Shown: positions 47,301-60,409, numbered from the stretch's first letter. The stretch is DNA of 64,000 nucleotides from Gelatoporia subvermispora B (GCA_000320605.2 KB445822.1:1-64000), one strand, 5' to 3'. A program made the numbers and translations. The notes: generated by a model from the sequence alone, not told the origin.

Positions 47301-49573
47301 CGTGCCCTTGCCATGCTTACTACGTACGATCTGGAGTCTAGGCACTTTGACCTCGAAAATGTCCTCGATCTGTGATAAAGCGAACGTCACTGTGCGTGAC
47401 TGATGCGAGAATTTCCTCAGTATTTTGAGCCGTGTACTGGGCAACCTTGCCGGAGACCCGGCCAGCGGCGTCGACGCTTTCGTGTGCTCGCATAAAGACG
47501 GCGAGAGGAGAAGTACGGCCGGCGAGTATATGAGTAGTTCTAGATATTTTCCAAAGGAAAACAGGCTGCACATGTCCAAGCATCGTCAGCATCTGCGAGA
47601 GAGGGATGTGTCAGTAAGCGTCTTACTATGTGCCGTCGGACATTGGCTGCTTCCTTGATTCCGCGCCACAGACCGAGCATCTCGACCACATGCGCGGCAC
47701 ATTAGCATTATCCTTCGCCGCTCCTGCAGGCTCTTGTGAATGGTCTTCCGGTGTCATAGTAGCCACAAGGCGAACACCGTTGTGGATCCATCGGAAATCG
47801 TGTTCCGCACGCTTGTACTGACAACCCGGGACGCCGCATTGGTCGTTCGCAGTCAAACACATTCGCGTAATCACGTCCCCAAGGCACTCATCTCCAGATG
47901 GCTCGCCGCCGTAGTACTTGTATGTGACCCACTTCCGTTTGCTGCCACAATAAGCGGATCTCGGGGTATTTCGCACTGAAGACGAGGAAGAAGGACGCGA
48001 AGATGTGGGAGTCGGCACCTGTGGATTTGGCAAGAGGACGGGAACATGTTCAGTATAGAGGGCGGATATCCATTGATGTCTAACGAATCCCAGCGTGCCT
48101 GTCATGCCTCTCGCTTGAGCCGCCTTCCCCTCCCATCCGAGCACATTGCTGAGCGCTGCACGTTCGTCGCCCATCAGCTTACACTCGGGATTACTCTTTT
48201 CCTTCTCCGCGAGATTTCGCAGTATTCGAGGAGGGGAGAACTCTACTCCGGGGGACGTGGAGAGCATATCCTTGGACGACTCGATTACCTCTACGACGGT
48301 CAAAAATGGGAGATTCTGCGACGGATCTGGGGGTCTGCGCTGGCCCCTCCACGGTGGAGAACCGATGAGCGAGAACCGCCTGCTACGTCGATATCCACCC
48401 TCCACGGATGGCGGTCCGTCGCCATCCGATGGCACCGTCTTCGTTGATGGGAGGTCAAGGGAGCCACGTCGTGCCAACGCCGGCGCAACGTTGACAGCGC
48501 GATGAAGCAAGTTCCCTGTCTGTTTCGTGACGAACGACCAGAGGCCAGAGGCCGAGTCGCGTTTCGACCGCCTCTTTGCATCCTGCTGAGTTGACAGTGT
48601 GACGTCCATCAGCGGCATCGTCGCCACCGTGGGGATTGTCGCCTTGTATAAACGGATCTCCACGTGCGAGTTCAGCAAGAGATGCACTTCTAGGAGGAGG
48701 GAAAGGTAGATGTACACCGACAACCGAAGGACCTTGCACAGCGAGACGTATTGTGACGCCGACTCTACGCCTTTCAGGCGGAATGTACCGCCGACGATGC
48801 GAATGTCATCCGGCCTGTTTGACCATAGCTTCGCTGTAGGCGTGTCATTAGGCACTTGCAGAAGCGTTCACAATTCGAATAGACGTACTATCCCACTCTT
48901 CCAGACCATACAACACAGTGGCCTCCGCACCTCCGTTCGGCAGTGCGAGCTCACCAGCAACGAAGTCACAATCTAAGGCGGGCCGCAGGAACGTAAACCC
49001 AGCATCCTCCAGCCCACCCCTCGGGCGAGATCCATGTGTTGTCACCGTCAAAAGTAGATGTTGCGCGACAGGCACGGCTCTCGGTAGCGGCCTTGCGAGG
49101 AGCGTCCTGAGCTGCGCGAGGGCGATGTCCCGTCGCTGGCCAGCACACCATGACGGCGATGCGGTTGAGGGGGGTTTCTCTGGTATATCTGAGGCAGAAT
49201 CGTCCGCCCTGCGGTGCTCGCTATGTTTCGAGCGCGGGCCTTTCGTCTTGTCTTCGTCCGCCTTCTCCTTCTCCTTCTTCTCATGAGCCGGCCCAGCCTC
49301 CTCCGCATCTTTGTGCTCCTTCCGGATCTTCTGAGCACGCCTGATCCCCGCGAGCCACCTCCCACGGAGGATACTGTCACCGAGCTTCAGGAGTGCGTGC
49401 TCCAGCGTGCTCCCCCACGCATCCCGGTCCTCCAGAGATATTACATCGCCTTCTTCGACAAGAGCCTGGAGTATGAATCGTCTGATGTGTGCACGAGCAT
49501 CGACGGTGAGGACAGAGAGGTCTTGCTCGTGTGGAATGCGGGGGAGAGGCTTGTCGGCGTCACCGCTTGACAT
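44356..49573 (-). CDS. FAB1: Phosphatidylinositol-3-phosphate 5-kinase, 1563 aa
   Basis: Makes PI(3,5)P2 from PI3P on endosome and vacuole membranes and so controls vacuole size and sorting. Exons: 49573-48889, 48833-47627, 47565-47169, 47113-46488, 46438-45332, 45265-44979, 44918-44810, 44753-44692, 44635-44495 and 44426-44356 (4692 nt, in frame). No FYVE finger is visible. A helical N-terminus (DARAHIRRFILQALVEEGD) and a chaperonin-like region come first, then the Fab1 Cys-rich block (GGEPSGDECLGDVITRMC, CGVPGCQYKRAEHDFRWIH, WSRCSVCGAE, YLFSFGKYLELLIYSP). The middle is disordered. The C-terminal kinase shows FDLKGIQGRK (about 1405), SNIMDYSLLLGVNEDKKQ (about 1470) and CGLVDTIGSYTFAKTLEYKA, holding the catalytic and metal-binding acids. 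Intron 6 uses a GC donor (GCATGT). The start lies in a good initiator context, but upstream exons cannot be excluded. Confidence 0.95.
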
Positions 49574-49884
49574 TGGTACCTGGATGATGCCGTCTGACCG
49601 TCGGGATCAGCATACAAGATTATTTAAGTATCAGTCAGGAGCATGAAGCGACAGAGATGTGGAGGTATACGATTCGGAGCCACAGTGGTCAGTATGGTTC
49701 GTGGGAGACCAAGAAAGCCACGATGATCACGCATGACGAGCTCGACGTCGGACAGGATTTGAGTACTAGTATAGACGGGACAGTGCTTTACTATCAGGCG
49801 CTGTGCAGCCTACTGGGACAGGATAATGATAAATTGTACAGCAATACAAGATTCTACTCGGTCTACGCGTAATTACGCTACAGT
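49574..49884. promoter_or_regulatory. FAB1 promoter region
   Basis: 311 bases between the FAB1 start and the stop of the upstream cyclophilin H gene on the same strand. It must contain the FAB1 promoter; no defined box was seen. Confidence 0.4.
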
Positions 49885-50852
49885 TCACATCTCCCCGCAT
49901 TCTAGAAACCCCGGCAGCTTCTCAGCGAAACAGGATCGCGGGAGAACACAGAAATGGTGCTCACCAACTATCTTTACCGTCAGCTTTGGCCGGTTGTTGG
50001 CACCAGTGGGCACGTTCTCAATCTTACGCAACGTCAGCATGCCGTCTATCACCTTGCCGAAGACGACATGCTTTCCGTCGAGGAAGTCGCACTTGGCAGT
50101 CGTAATAAAGAATTGGCAGCCGTTCGTGTTAGGTCCTGAGTTCGCCTGATGTAGCAGTTTCAACAACGTTCCCCAGATCATGGTTAGCGAGTGGGAACCT
50201 ACCATGGAGAGCAAACCTGGCCCCTCGTGCTTCACTTGGAAGTTCTCGTCCTTTTAAAATGGGGTTAGAACGTCACACCAGTAGGGCGGATGCACTTACG
50301 GGAAATTTATCGCCATAGATGGAAAACGAGCCCGTTCCGTCTCCTTTGATGAAGTCGCCACCTACGCAAACATACACGAGTCAGCAATTGATCAATATAT
50401 CACAATCCGGGAGGCTCTGACCTTGGCACATGAAGTTGGGCACCCTGCAGAGAATGAACATATGCACACCGGCCCAATAAAAGCACTCACACCCTGAACT
50501 TTACGTCAGATTGGAAGTACCAGAACTAGCTGGTGAAACATACCGGTGGAAAGTTGCACCCTTGTATCCCTGTGGTCGCGAGTTGACTCTGATGATCTCC
50601 AGTCAGTACCTGAAGGCTGTCAATGCGCGCGGAGACAAACCTCGCACAAAGAACAAATAATCACCTGTACTCTCCAGTGCATAGCTGTCTGAAATTCTCC
50701 GCAGTCCTTTCAAGAGCTCAGTGAGGTACATGCGGACAATTAAGATCGACGAACTTGGGGACGACGTCACTGAATAGCTCCATCTTCAAACGCCCAGCAG
50801 GTGTCTCTCCAATGTTGATGTCCATGAACACAATAGGTCGTTGCGACGACAT
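49885..50852 (-). CDS. Cyclophilin H, spliceosomal peptidyl-prolyl isomerase, 171 aa
   Basis: Peptidyl-prolyl cis-trans isomerase of the PPIH/USA-CyP type, which binds the Prp3-Prp4 proteins of the U4/U6 snRNP in the nucleus. Exons 50852-50755, 50706-50665, 50588-50544, 50444-50422, 50361-50300, 50250-50203, 50145-49965 and 49901-49885 sum to 516 nt in frame. The start [20 protein letters not shown] and the end KLTVKIVECGEM are characteristic of cyclophilin H rather than cyclophilin A. Active-site residues are visible: [15 protein letters not shown] (catalytic Arg, Phe, Gln), [15 protein letters not shown], and [14 protein letters not shown], which has His where the cyclophilin A site has Trp. 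It shares a 183-bp divergent promoter with DIB1. Confidence 0.96.
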
Positions 50853-51035
50853 GTTGACTAAGATACGAAGATACTGAACTAGGATGATGTGACGGAAAGG
50901 GTGCGTTCAGACTCGAGGTCGCTGCCATGACGGAAAAGGCAAGTCCCCACCTAGGACTTTCGAGAAACCAAACAAGAGCAAACATTGTCCTTGTCCTTGT
51001 CCGCCACTTGCTCACCGGGCAACATTCCTGATAAC
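50853..51035. promoter_or_regulatory. Divergent promoter, cyclophilin H / DIB1
   Basis: Only 183 bases separate the two start codons, which point away from each other, so the two tri-snRNP genes must share this regulatory region. No TATA box is obvious, as is common for constitutive genes. Confidence 0.6.
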
Positions 51036-51736
51036 ATGTCTTATTTTCTCCCCCATCTCCCGTCTGGTTGGCACGTTGACGAGGCTATCAAGTCTGAAGA
51101 GGATCGTGTCGTCGTCCTTCGCTTCGGACATGACTGGGACAGTCAGTGCATGACGATGGATGAGACCCTGTACTCCGTTGCCGAGAAAGTGCAGAACTTC
51201 GCGGTCATCTACCTCGTGGACATCACCGAAGTACCTGACTTCAACAAGGCAAGTTCTCTGGGCCTTTGTCACGGCGAGCTGACACTGACGTTGAGCCACC
51301 AGATGTATGAGTTGTACGACCCTTGCACCGTTATGTTCTTCTATCGGTGAGCATCACTTCCGTATACAGCGCCAATGATGGATCGCTGACATCAACTACA
51401 CTAGAAACAAGCATATCATGATTGATTTGGGCACTGGTAACAATAATAAAATGTGCGTGTTGTGGCTATCGAGACAGGATTGAACACTGATGCCTCCGTA
51501 TGCGGGACTAGTAATTGGGCTATGGACAATAAACAAGAGGTACGATAAACAAATATGTCATATGTACTTCGCTCAACATTGCTCTGCAGCTAATTGACAT
51601 TATTGAAACTGTCTACCGAGGTGCATCTAAGGGGCGTGGATTGGTCGTTTCCCCCAAGGGCAAGTATCCTTACTACGGATAGGCATGCTTGTCACTGATA
51701 ATTTCTTCAGATTACTCCACGCGTTACCGGTATTAG
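51036..51736 (+). CDS. DIB1: U5/tri-snRNP thioredoxin-like protein Dib1 (TXNL4A), 142 aa
   Basis: Essential component of the U4/U6.U5 tri-snRNP. It sits near the 5' splice site and must leave before spliceosome activation. Exons 51036-51248, 51303-51346, 51405-51452, 51512-51539, 51590-51659 and 51711-51736 sum to 429 nt, giving exactly the 142 residues of the human and yeast-type proteins. Sequence landmarks are MSYFLPHLPSGWHVDEAI, VVLRFGHDWDSQCMTMDE, VIYLVDITEVPDFNKMYE, CTVMFFYRNKHIMIDLGTGN, NWAMDNKQELIDIIETVYRG and KDYSTRYRY. Introns 1 and 5 begin with GCAAGT, so they are GC-AG introns; the strictly conserved protein leaves no other reading. An in-frame ATG 51 bases upstream exists, but the conserved start is at 51036. 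Confidence 0.97.
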
Positions 51737-54262
51737 AGTTGCGTGGATATCTGTATGTGTTGTACTCTTATGCATTATATCGCATGTATATACATAGTTA
51801 CTGTCAGTCTTCTGTGGTGTATGGATGATTCATATTTGCCTCAACTGCATGAACGCGCAATGGCACTGCTCGATGGCGCGTCAATGTAGTCCCGGAACTC
51901 TATTCAGTCCACACAATACGATGACAAACAGCACCGAGCCAATGCCAGAACCTCGAGAGGCCAAAGTGCATCGTTTGAGTGGTGATATTTGAAGAATGGG
52001 AGTCCACGTATAATCAACGGTTTCACTGTCTGAAGCATTTGAAATACGCAAGAGGTTGTTTGGCAACAGCCTTTGAATTTAACAGGACCAAATATCCAGC
52101 GTCAATACAGACAAACATAATTGGTCTCAATACTGCGGCAACCTACGGCGAGAGGCTAACATTCCGAGATGGTGCCGGTCGAGGGCCCATCGACCCTTCT
52201 AGGCATATGTTGAATACAGTCATACCGGAAGGACCAATCCTGCTTCTCAAGAAACTCTTCACACTTCTTGATCATTCAAGCTTCATGTGGTTCCCCTCCA
52301 TTCCGGGCCATGAGACAGCACCAGCGTCCCAGCTTAGGTCCTCAAGATTGTTGTGCGTCTGATTCGGGACACGGCCCCTCCCCCGAATCTCGCTCGGGTA
52401 GAAGCCGTAAACAATCTACTGGGATAGGGTATCTCTGAGACCAGAGAGAACAGCGAGAACAGTCGTCAGGAAGGTTAGAACTGTATCGACCCAGTCCTCT
52501 TCTCGGCGCCCGGGACCACTGTGCCACCTGCTTGTACGAGCAAATTTGCAGCGAGACACCAGAAGCGGGGTTAAGGTGATAGGGACCATCGTGATGTAAG
52601 ACCAGAATGAAAATTGACCAACTCTATAGGGTGCCAATCAAATGACCTTGTCGTGAGCCGCTTTGGGAGGGTCGACACATAGGAGATCGCTATCCCCGCA
52701 CCCACTAAAAAAACCATCGTTGAGCCTCAGCTGACGTGCATACCAGTGTGGAGTGGTTTCATGACCGCTGAAGGCGTTCTGGGGTCCTTCTTTGCCCGTA
52801 ATAACTTTTGGCGTTGGATGGACGGGGATCGTCTAATCATCTATCACCTGCTCGGGTGAATGGGCCTTCCGGCGACGGGTACAGGTACGAGTAAAGAGAA
52901 AACACAGGTTGCCTCATTTGTCATCCAGGGAGAACAATTATCGGATATTTTTGGGTTAGACGCCACATCAGTAAACTTCAAAGCCCCCACATGCCGAGCA
53001 ACATTCCGCCATGATGGACTGTGAAGTCTGCCGGCGAACTGCCCAATCAGTGAGGATCGCTTCCTATATGCCCCGCTGCGCTGATGAAGAGTACGTGGCC
53101 AGGCACCGGAGCTAGCATCTGCATGATCAAATCGAACACTGACTGCGATCTCGTAGGACCATATAAGCAATAAAGCTCTTTTCCGAAAGCCTCTTACGAG
53201 GGTTGCGTCATGCTCATATCAGGAGCAGTGATATCGACTTCTAGTCTGGTCTATGCGATCAGTCAAAGCGCCCGCATCGAACACCTAGAAGTACGTACTG
53301 TTTCTTGGCGTCTCGCCTCAGATAGGATGGTTTTCCGACACCCCAGATTGCTTTGATTGTACGTAGCGCCAGCGCTCTCCTGCGAATTTTGCAGCGCAAG
53401 GCTAGAGCCACATACCGGGCACCCGGCGGATTCGTTCACTTGGTCAGCGTTGTCTGAAACTGGGTTGAGACCTCTGCCGTGCGCGTCGCCTGCGCGGCAC
53501 GCCGAAGGACATGCGCGTATACACGGTCGGGTTCACGCCCTGTGATGTAGAAGATGCAGAGTCGTGTTTCCAAGAGTTTCCAAAGCAATGTTGGCCGTAT
53601 TGACCTGCGTGCATGTGTCAACCTTTCTTTCCAAGGAAACAGGGTAGCAATCGTAGCAGCGCGGACGCCGATCTAGGGCAGTAATACAGGCGCTACCAAT
53701 GCAGATGCATGCAGACGGCCAGGACCATGGGCATGAGTCCTCGGGAGCACAGCGGCAAATTTTCTCGGGAATGAGGTTCTGCGCATCACCTCACTGTGCG
53801 TTGTATGGTTCGTCTATTCGTAGATGTAGCCATCACCTGATCCCCCGCTCTCTAGTTAAAAGGAGCTGATATACCTGAGCTGTCCTTGCATGGACCAGTT
53901 CAGTACTGGAGAAAGTCTGAAGCAAAGCGGCCATCTGGATCCACCTTCTCTTCGCTACCAGTCTTCTGCGTCAAGCCTCCCCATCAAATATTCTGACGCA
54001 GTTAAACGCTGACTGCGTTTTGAGGAGCTGCGCGCCCCCCTTGAGGTACGTAAAACAGCGGAGACCTAGCGTACGACTCACCGCCATTCTTGCGCAGAGC
54101 TCCCGTTATCACGTCTGCTTTGAGGGCTCGGTGTATCGCACGGAGCTCAGTAACACAATTGAGGTAGGTATGCGGTAAAACACTACATAGGCATACGGTG
54201 ATATTGACAGTGACGCAGGAGTTTTGATAACGTCGGACAACCTGATCGAGGATATCGCCGCC
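51737..54262. other. Long intergenic stretch, no confident gene
   Basis: About 2.5 kb. A plus-strand frame at 51,979-52,362 (127 codons) and a minus-strand one at 52,844-53,170 are open but show no motif, signal peptide or splice logic. The last few hundred bases should include the F-box gene promoter. Confidence 0.4.
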
Positions 54263-55464
54263 ATGCCGAAGAGAGCGACAGAGAACGTCTCTTTCCCTCC
54301 CGAAATTACCGACAGGATTCTTGACTTTCTGCATGGCGATGTGCACGCATTGCGGAACTGTAGTCTTACCTGTCGCGCATGGCTTCCTAGATCCCGCTTC
54401 CATTTATTCTCGACCATGGAACTACTCCGCCAACCGAGCCGCCTCGAGTCTTTTTGCGCATTTCTGCAATCATCGCCATACATATCCCCATATATTGAGG
54501 AACTCACCATCGACGTGATTACTCCTGAGGATGTGTCAACCCATTTCCCCCAGATTCTGAACTGTCTGCACCATCTGAAGGTGCTGCGTTTCTATGCGCG
54601 GACGGAAATGCGAGTAATCGAAGACGACTACACGAGCTTGTCTTTGCTTCACACTTTGCAGGTACACGGGCCGTTCGCTACTTGCGACGACCTGATCATC
54701 TTCCTCCGTTTCGCGCCCAATGTGGAGAACCTCTACCTCATCGCCCCGTACTGTCGCAGTGCCACAGACAGCTCACGCTTTTCGATCGATGACCTGCCAC
54801 GCATGCCACTCAAGACCCTGAGCCTGCTTGGCACACGCGTCTTCCCTCCGATCATCACACGGTGGTTGACCTCATGCTCGGTCTGCCTCTCGGCTCTATC
54901 TGTCACTGTTCTGCGACAAGACGACATAACAGTCCTCAACAATCTTCTCGAAGCCGTAGGAGGTATCCTCGTAGAGCTGGAATTGACAGCACCTGTCTCA
55001 GTCGATGATCATGCGATTGCCGTAGGTAAGGCATTCTGGGCGATATACACTTGATAAATGCGAGAGCTCATGATGGCCGTATAGATTATGTACCCTTTGC
55101 TGACAAAGTTTCGACCTGCACGTCCCTGCGGAATCTGCGCCTACTAGTCGGGGCAGAGATACCGCAAATTATCTCAACATTATCTCAGGTGACACAAAAC
55201 GTCACAAGCATAACGCTGCGGTTGGACATACCGGATGGTGATCTCGCACTTTCTAGCATGCGCACAGTCGCGGAGGTACTTTCGGAGGCAAGATTCCGGC
55301 ACTTGCAACGAATGTTCATAGTATTCTACCTCCCAGTGACTACACCCCCTGCTGAGCCGACCGCAGATCGAGCCCTTATCGCAGATGTCGTCAATACGTG
55401 CTTTGCGCGTCTCACGGAACGAGCGGTGCAACTTGAGTGGTCGGCATGCAGATACCGCTCGTGA
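54263..55464 (+). CDS. F-box protein, 380 aa
   Basis: Two exons, 54263-55025 and 55085-55464, sum to 1143 nt in frame. The F-box lies at about residues 8-50: VSFPPEITDRILDFLHGD, ALRNCSLTCRAWLPRSRFHL. F-box proteins bind Skp1 and recruit substrates to SCF ubiquitin ligases. The rest is leucine-rich (LNCLHHLKVLRFYA, LSLLHTLQVHGPF, LPRMPLKTLSLLGTRVFP, TSLRNLRLLVGAEIPQI), resembling degenerate leucine-rich repeats. This architecture is greatly expanded in agaricomycetes, usually with unknown targets. I chose the ATG at 54263, where the conserved part begins; an in-frame ATG at 54224 would add 13 residues. Confidence 0.88.
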
Positions 55465-58400
55465 GCGGTCGGCAAGCTCTAGAGTTTAGTCCCTGTCATA
55501 TAGAATTTCTCTCCTCACTCCCATTGTCAGCACTTTATCGGATAGCTACGCGTCGAGATGCCTCGGCTGGGTGTTCTATACACGTGGAGGGCGAGTCCGA
55601 AGGTTGCGTCCCCCGTGTACTCTCATGTACGGCTCAACAGCAATGTATCCGAGGATTGCTTTCTTCACCGGCCTCACGACTGAGTTGACTCGGGACCCGA
55701 CCCACATGATATGAACTCAGCTCGAGCTGCAAACAACTAAATGATACGCGGCGATTTCCCAACTTGTGTCCCATCGGGAGACTCGTCCCGAAAGCAATTT
55801 CGCTGGCTGTGATCTACTGCACTCTCCAGGCTCTCTCGTCAGGTAGGATTCCAATCAATAAGTACATATCGAGACTGGAGATCGAATGAAAGCCGGAACT
55901 TAAGAGTGAAGTCACACGTGAGAATATGAGTGCCCAATGATATTGTTGTGATCTCCGTCGACCAAGTGAGGATGCTGATAAGCGGCGATGGTTGTCAAAG
56001 AGTGAAGTCCAAGACCCAAGGTTGAATGGCAGTATTGTTATGCGCGATGAGAAGGGTATCCTTGAATTCGTCAAGGCGGTCATATGAAGACAGAGAGGCT
56101 GGAAACAGGAGTCACGTATGGAGGTCGCTGTCGACTCGCTAACGTAGCATCGCCCCACTCTGGACGAAGGTGTCCGATGTATAACCGCGCAGTCGGCTTG
56201 AAAGGCCCCGTGTAATACCTATCGGTATAAGCATCGCGACTGCCAAAGATGTGAGGACAATTATTACCCTGAGGGCTTGAATATTACCCTTGCGCCGGCG
56301 GGTCAGTGAATAGCCATACTTTCCCCGGTCCCCAGGCAACGCCTCAACAACAGGTGACAGTTAGGCTTTTCTTTCGACCGCTGCAACCTTGACCCTTGGG
56401 CCGAACGTGGCGGAAGAAACGGCGCAGAGTGAACCCGGCGCAGGATGTAGCACTTCGAGTTTGGATACGAGCCACACAGAAGTAATTTGTCGTACAAGCC
56501 ATGAAGGATTTGTGCTGTGCAGTCGTGTACCATATTTGCGCACAAACAACGTGATTTGGCGCAGGATGCAAATTCCCTTTCTTGACTCAGGTCATCCCGG
56601 CTCTCACTTCCCTCCCACGTCAGCCCGCGTCCTACTGGCGGTTGGGTGTTTTGCTTTCTCTATTTTCTCCACGCTAGCTCTCCTTGATAGTTATTACCAG
56701 CTCGCGGTCGAGAATCAGGGCATCGGACACGCACCCGTCTTCCCCCATCGGACAGATTTGGTTTATTTGACCTGTGAAAGGGCCCGACAACTTGTCAGGA
56801 TAGTAGCGAGGTGGGGGGCTTTGTCATTGTCATGAGAGGGCATGGGCACATGACTCGACACGCAGGATGCACGTATGATACTCCAACGTGTTCCACGTAT
56901 CTCATTCCCCAGCTGCGTTTGAGATCAATCTCTAGCAGGTTGCCCACATGTTGACGTTGTTGAGGGCCTGTAGTCATAGGTCATGGTCCATGAACCCTGA
57001 CAAATCGATACGGGTACCTTGCAGTCTGACTAAGCAATTGCACAGGGCGGGGCAATGCCTATGGCAGACAGCACGACTGTAAGAGACACCCAATTGGACT
57101 GCGCCACAGAGCTACCTGTCCACGGAACAAGTTCGTTCAGCCTTGGGTGCACTTACCGTCTGTTTGCACGCTATTCGGCCTTCGGCGTACCTCGAATTAC
57201 TCGATGATGAGAGCGAGAAAAGCCGCATAGGAGGTGCGTCGGGCAAATTTCTGCCCAATCACCAACTTGAACGCCACGTGTGTACTCTAACCAACCCCAT
57301 AGCAGAAATGCTTGTCAACGTTATCCGCGCGGAAGGTATCAGAGGTGGAGATCAGATTTGCGACGGCCAATTGTTCTATCTCCCTAGAAGGAATGACGCA
57401 CCTCGCGGAGCATTCACGTACGGAACTTCGGATACACGAAGATCAAGACGAGTCCATTCTGGTAGTGAAAGCTGAGTTTATCCCTCCCGGAATGCTATCG
57501 CCAGTTACTTGCAGTCTTGTAGCAAGATGCGCCGGGAAACTGATAACTCTGTCAGACTCTTTTTTGCGTTTGTATTCACCGTGCACATGACGCAAACGGG
57601 CATCGAGCGGCTCGCGGCACCTTCACGGTGGCAATGTCAACTCCTGCAGAGCAGACAATTGAACGGGATGCGTGCCGCACACAAATGGTACTGCCATGAG
57701 AGCCTGTACGTGCGTAAGCATACACATGCGAATCATGACTGTACCTTAATTGGATAGCCCTAGTACCCGACCGCAAACGCATCCCTCAGCCACCTCAGAT
57801 CCGCCACAACGTCTCAATGTGCCGTAGTTGCGCCTGTCTTGCGGCTCAGTAGCGATCCGTGACGGATGCGCGCGACAGTGTCACCCTCAATGGGCTGTTA
57901 TCATGAGGGACCGTTGTGTTTTCTTGTCGGGTGTTAAACCTAACACGGTGTCACCTAGAGGATCTTCTGCATTCGGAAGCTATCCTCCAAATAAACGGCC
58001 CCATACATAGGGTAATTCGCATGCCAGATTTTTTCAACCGCGTGCGAGATAACTACAAGACAGCTGGAATTTTTCAGAAGAGAATAGAGGCGAGTCATCT
58101 GTTGAAGATTTTTGGTGTGCGATCGTGAGCTAACAAAGAGGAGAAGGAGGAGGATAATATTTCGACTGACACCTCGGTCACGTGTATGCTCCACAACAAT
58201 CTGTCCCGACTCAACGGCAGCCTGCGTCATTTTACCTTTTTAGGGAAGAAACAACTGCTTGGCTCGGAGTTGCGGCTCACACAAGTAAGTACTCTCTGGT
58301 GTTTGGTATTATCAATTGACAATGATCTGTCGCCAGACAACCACCTATCCACCGTGCGTGTCCATCAGCGTTGTCTATTCCAGGGAGCTTGAACCGCGCT

Positions 58401-60409
58401 ACGCAGGGCTGAGACGCAGGGACCGTCGAGGACGGGGGGCAGAGGCAGGCAAGTCCAGTCGGCTTGTGGCGACGTAAATAATAATCGCAATGCATATCGA
58501 TACTTAGGCGCTGATCTGCTATATACAATTGTGATTGCGATTTATGGAATTTGAGTGCTACTTGCGAGAGCGCGCTAGCAAATGTTGTGATCCTCGCGCA
58601 AATTGTAGGGTACGCTCGATTAGGGACTGTACACTGAAGCCTCATATTACTAATGAAAGGGTTAAAACTTTGACACAAACACAACGTATGTGATGAGCGC
58701 CTTACCCCACATGACACGAGAAAGAAGGGTAAAGTACTCAGCATCTGCGAGAGAGGACAGAAGGGAAAAGACAGTGGTGATAGCAAGAGCCGGCGGCTAC
58801 GTTCTAGCGCAATTGAAGGATGTGTTTCCAGGTCCCATAGATCTATTTACTTGTTCCACAAGCAACGCTGCGTGGAGGGAGGTGAAGAGCGAAATTTGCC
58901 TGAACAAACGGTCGGAATCGATACATGACGTGTCATACTATAGCTTGATTCAAATAGTAGGGCATCAGAAGTTTTCCACTATAGTTCTTGCCAAATTTTA
59001 AGACCTCAAGGTGCCGGCCCCAATACCTCGAAAGTCAGAAGAACCCAGGTAAATGAGGTCGTGCAACTTTTCAGAATGACTCTCTAACGACCCCTCGCCT
59101 TACAATTCCAGCGCTTACTCATACTCTCGTGGCAAGACCTAGTTGTGGGAGAGCTACGAAGACTTGGGAATAATCTCGTTCGCCGGCTTCTCTCCATGGT
59201 CTTCGAAAATGTTTCGCAAAAAACCAGAACAGAGATTGGCCTGATGTAGTCCACCTGTGCATCACTGGCAGAAAAATGTCGCATACACTATAAACGCACC
59301 ACATAGGCCCTATCCACCAAGAAAATATCGATTCCTCTGACAGCGTCTGCAGCGTCTTGCATACCTTAATGCGCGCTAGCAAGGAGTGAAAGACGCCGTC
59401 AAGGCCCAAAAGGTAAGACGCCCCAAAGCCAGCACAAGATTTTCCTGATGGCCTCTGCTTCCGGAGGACCTGGATCATGATGGTAAAGGTGATCTCTTGC
59501 ATGAGCGTGAGTGGCGTACATGGATGTCACAGATGGCAGGTAGCAAAAGGAAATGATTGTGACCAAAACCATCGAGAAGAAATGTAATGAAAAGAAATAC
59601 TGGAATTGATCAAGTTTTCTCGTTCCAGTACAATTGGCTTTGACGGCAGAGGATTCGGAATTGACCGCGATGGCGCATACGTGTACAATAGGGCAATCAA
59701 GAAAGTAGCACTTGTCCGAATATGGGTGAATTCCACTATTGAGATTAATCACACAAACTTATCGGTGAACATATGAACGTAACCTGCTCATGATGCGGGT
59801 GACCGGAATGAATATATATCGGGGTACAATAAGATAGTCGCTGGTGTCATGCTGAGTCGATTGTTCAAAGATCTGATCCTCGTCTACAAATCTACATATG
59901 ATAATATGTTGAAAAATACAGCAGTGACCGTCTTACCGGGTCGATCTGACAAGATGAACGTGACGAACCTCTTATCGAGCAAATAAGCTACGTCCTCGTA
60001 GTGGAACGTCTTTCACTGTCTCGCCGTGACAGACGTTAATCACAAGCAGGGAGAGTCGTCACTCGATCTTTCGTGGACGTTCTGACGAACAGCGCAAGGT
60101 ACTACCTGACACAAGGAGGTGGTCCGCCAATGTACCGGCATCTTATAGCTCCCGCGAAAGTTCCGCGCTGACTTTAAACAAGGGCGACACGAAGCAGGGA
60201 ACCTGCTCAAAACAGATGCCAAACTCCTCGCCATCGAGACCGAAGGTAAATGTGATGTGGAGCCTGCAGCGCAAATGCGGTATCCCGAGTGTCACATGCA
60301 CATTCTACAGGCTTCTAGACTCCGTGCAAGCACCCTGTGTGGCAGATCATCTCCCGCGAGGCCGTCTGCATATTGGAACGGAGGAAGTAGAACTTTACAT
60401 AGTCACAAG
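55465..60409. other. Long intergenic stretch, no confident gene
   Basis: Almost 5 kb without a supportable gene. Plus-strand frames at 56,389-56,835 (with one hydrophobic segment) and 57,143-57,475, and minus-strand frames at 59,119-59,752, are open for 100-150 codons. None shows a family motif or joins by splicing. It could hold decayed elements, long non-coding transcripts or fast-evolving genes that I cannot recognise. Confidence 0.4.

Noticed and set aside
56389..56835. 148-codon plus-strand frame with one hydrophobic stretch
   Set aside because: A single hydrophobic segment, otherwise featureless, overlapped by equally open frames on the other strand.
57143..57475. Frame with ALGALTVCL and SAYLELLDDESEK, briefly reminiscent of a MutS-type helical segment
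   Set aside because: The similarity is a few residues and the expected following motifs are absent in all frames.
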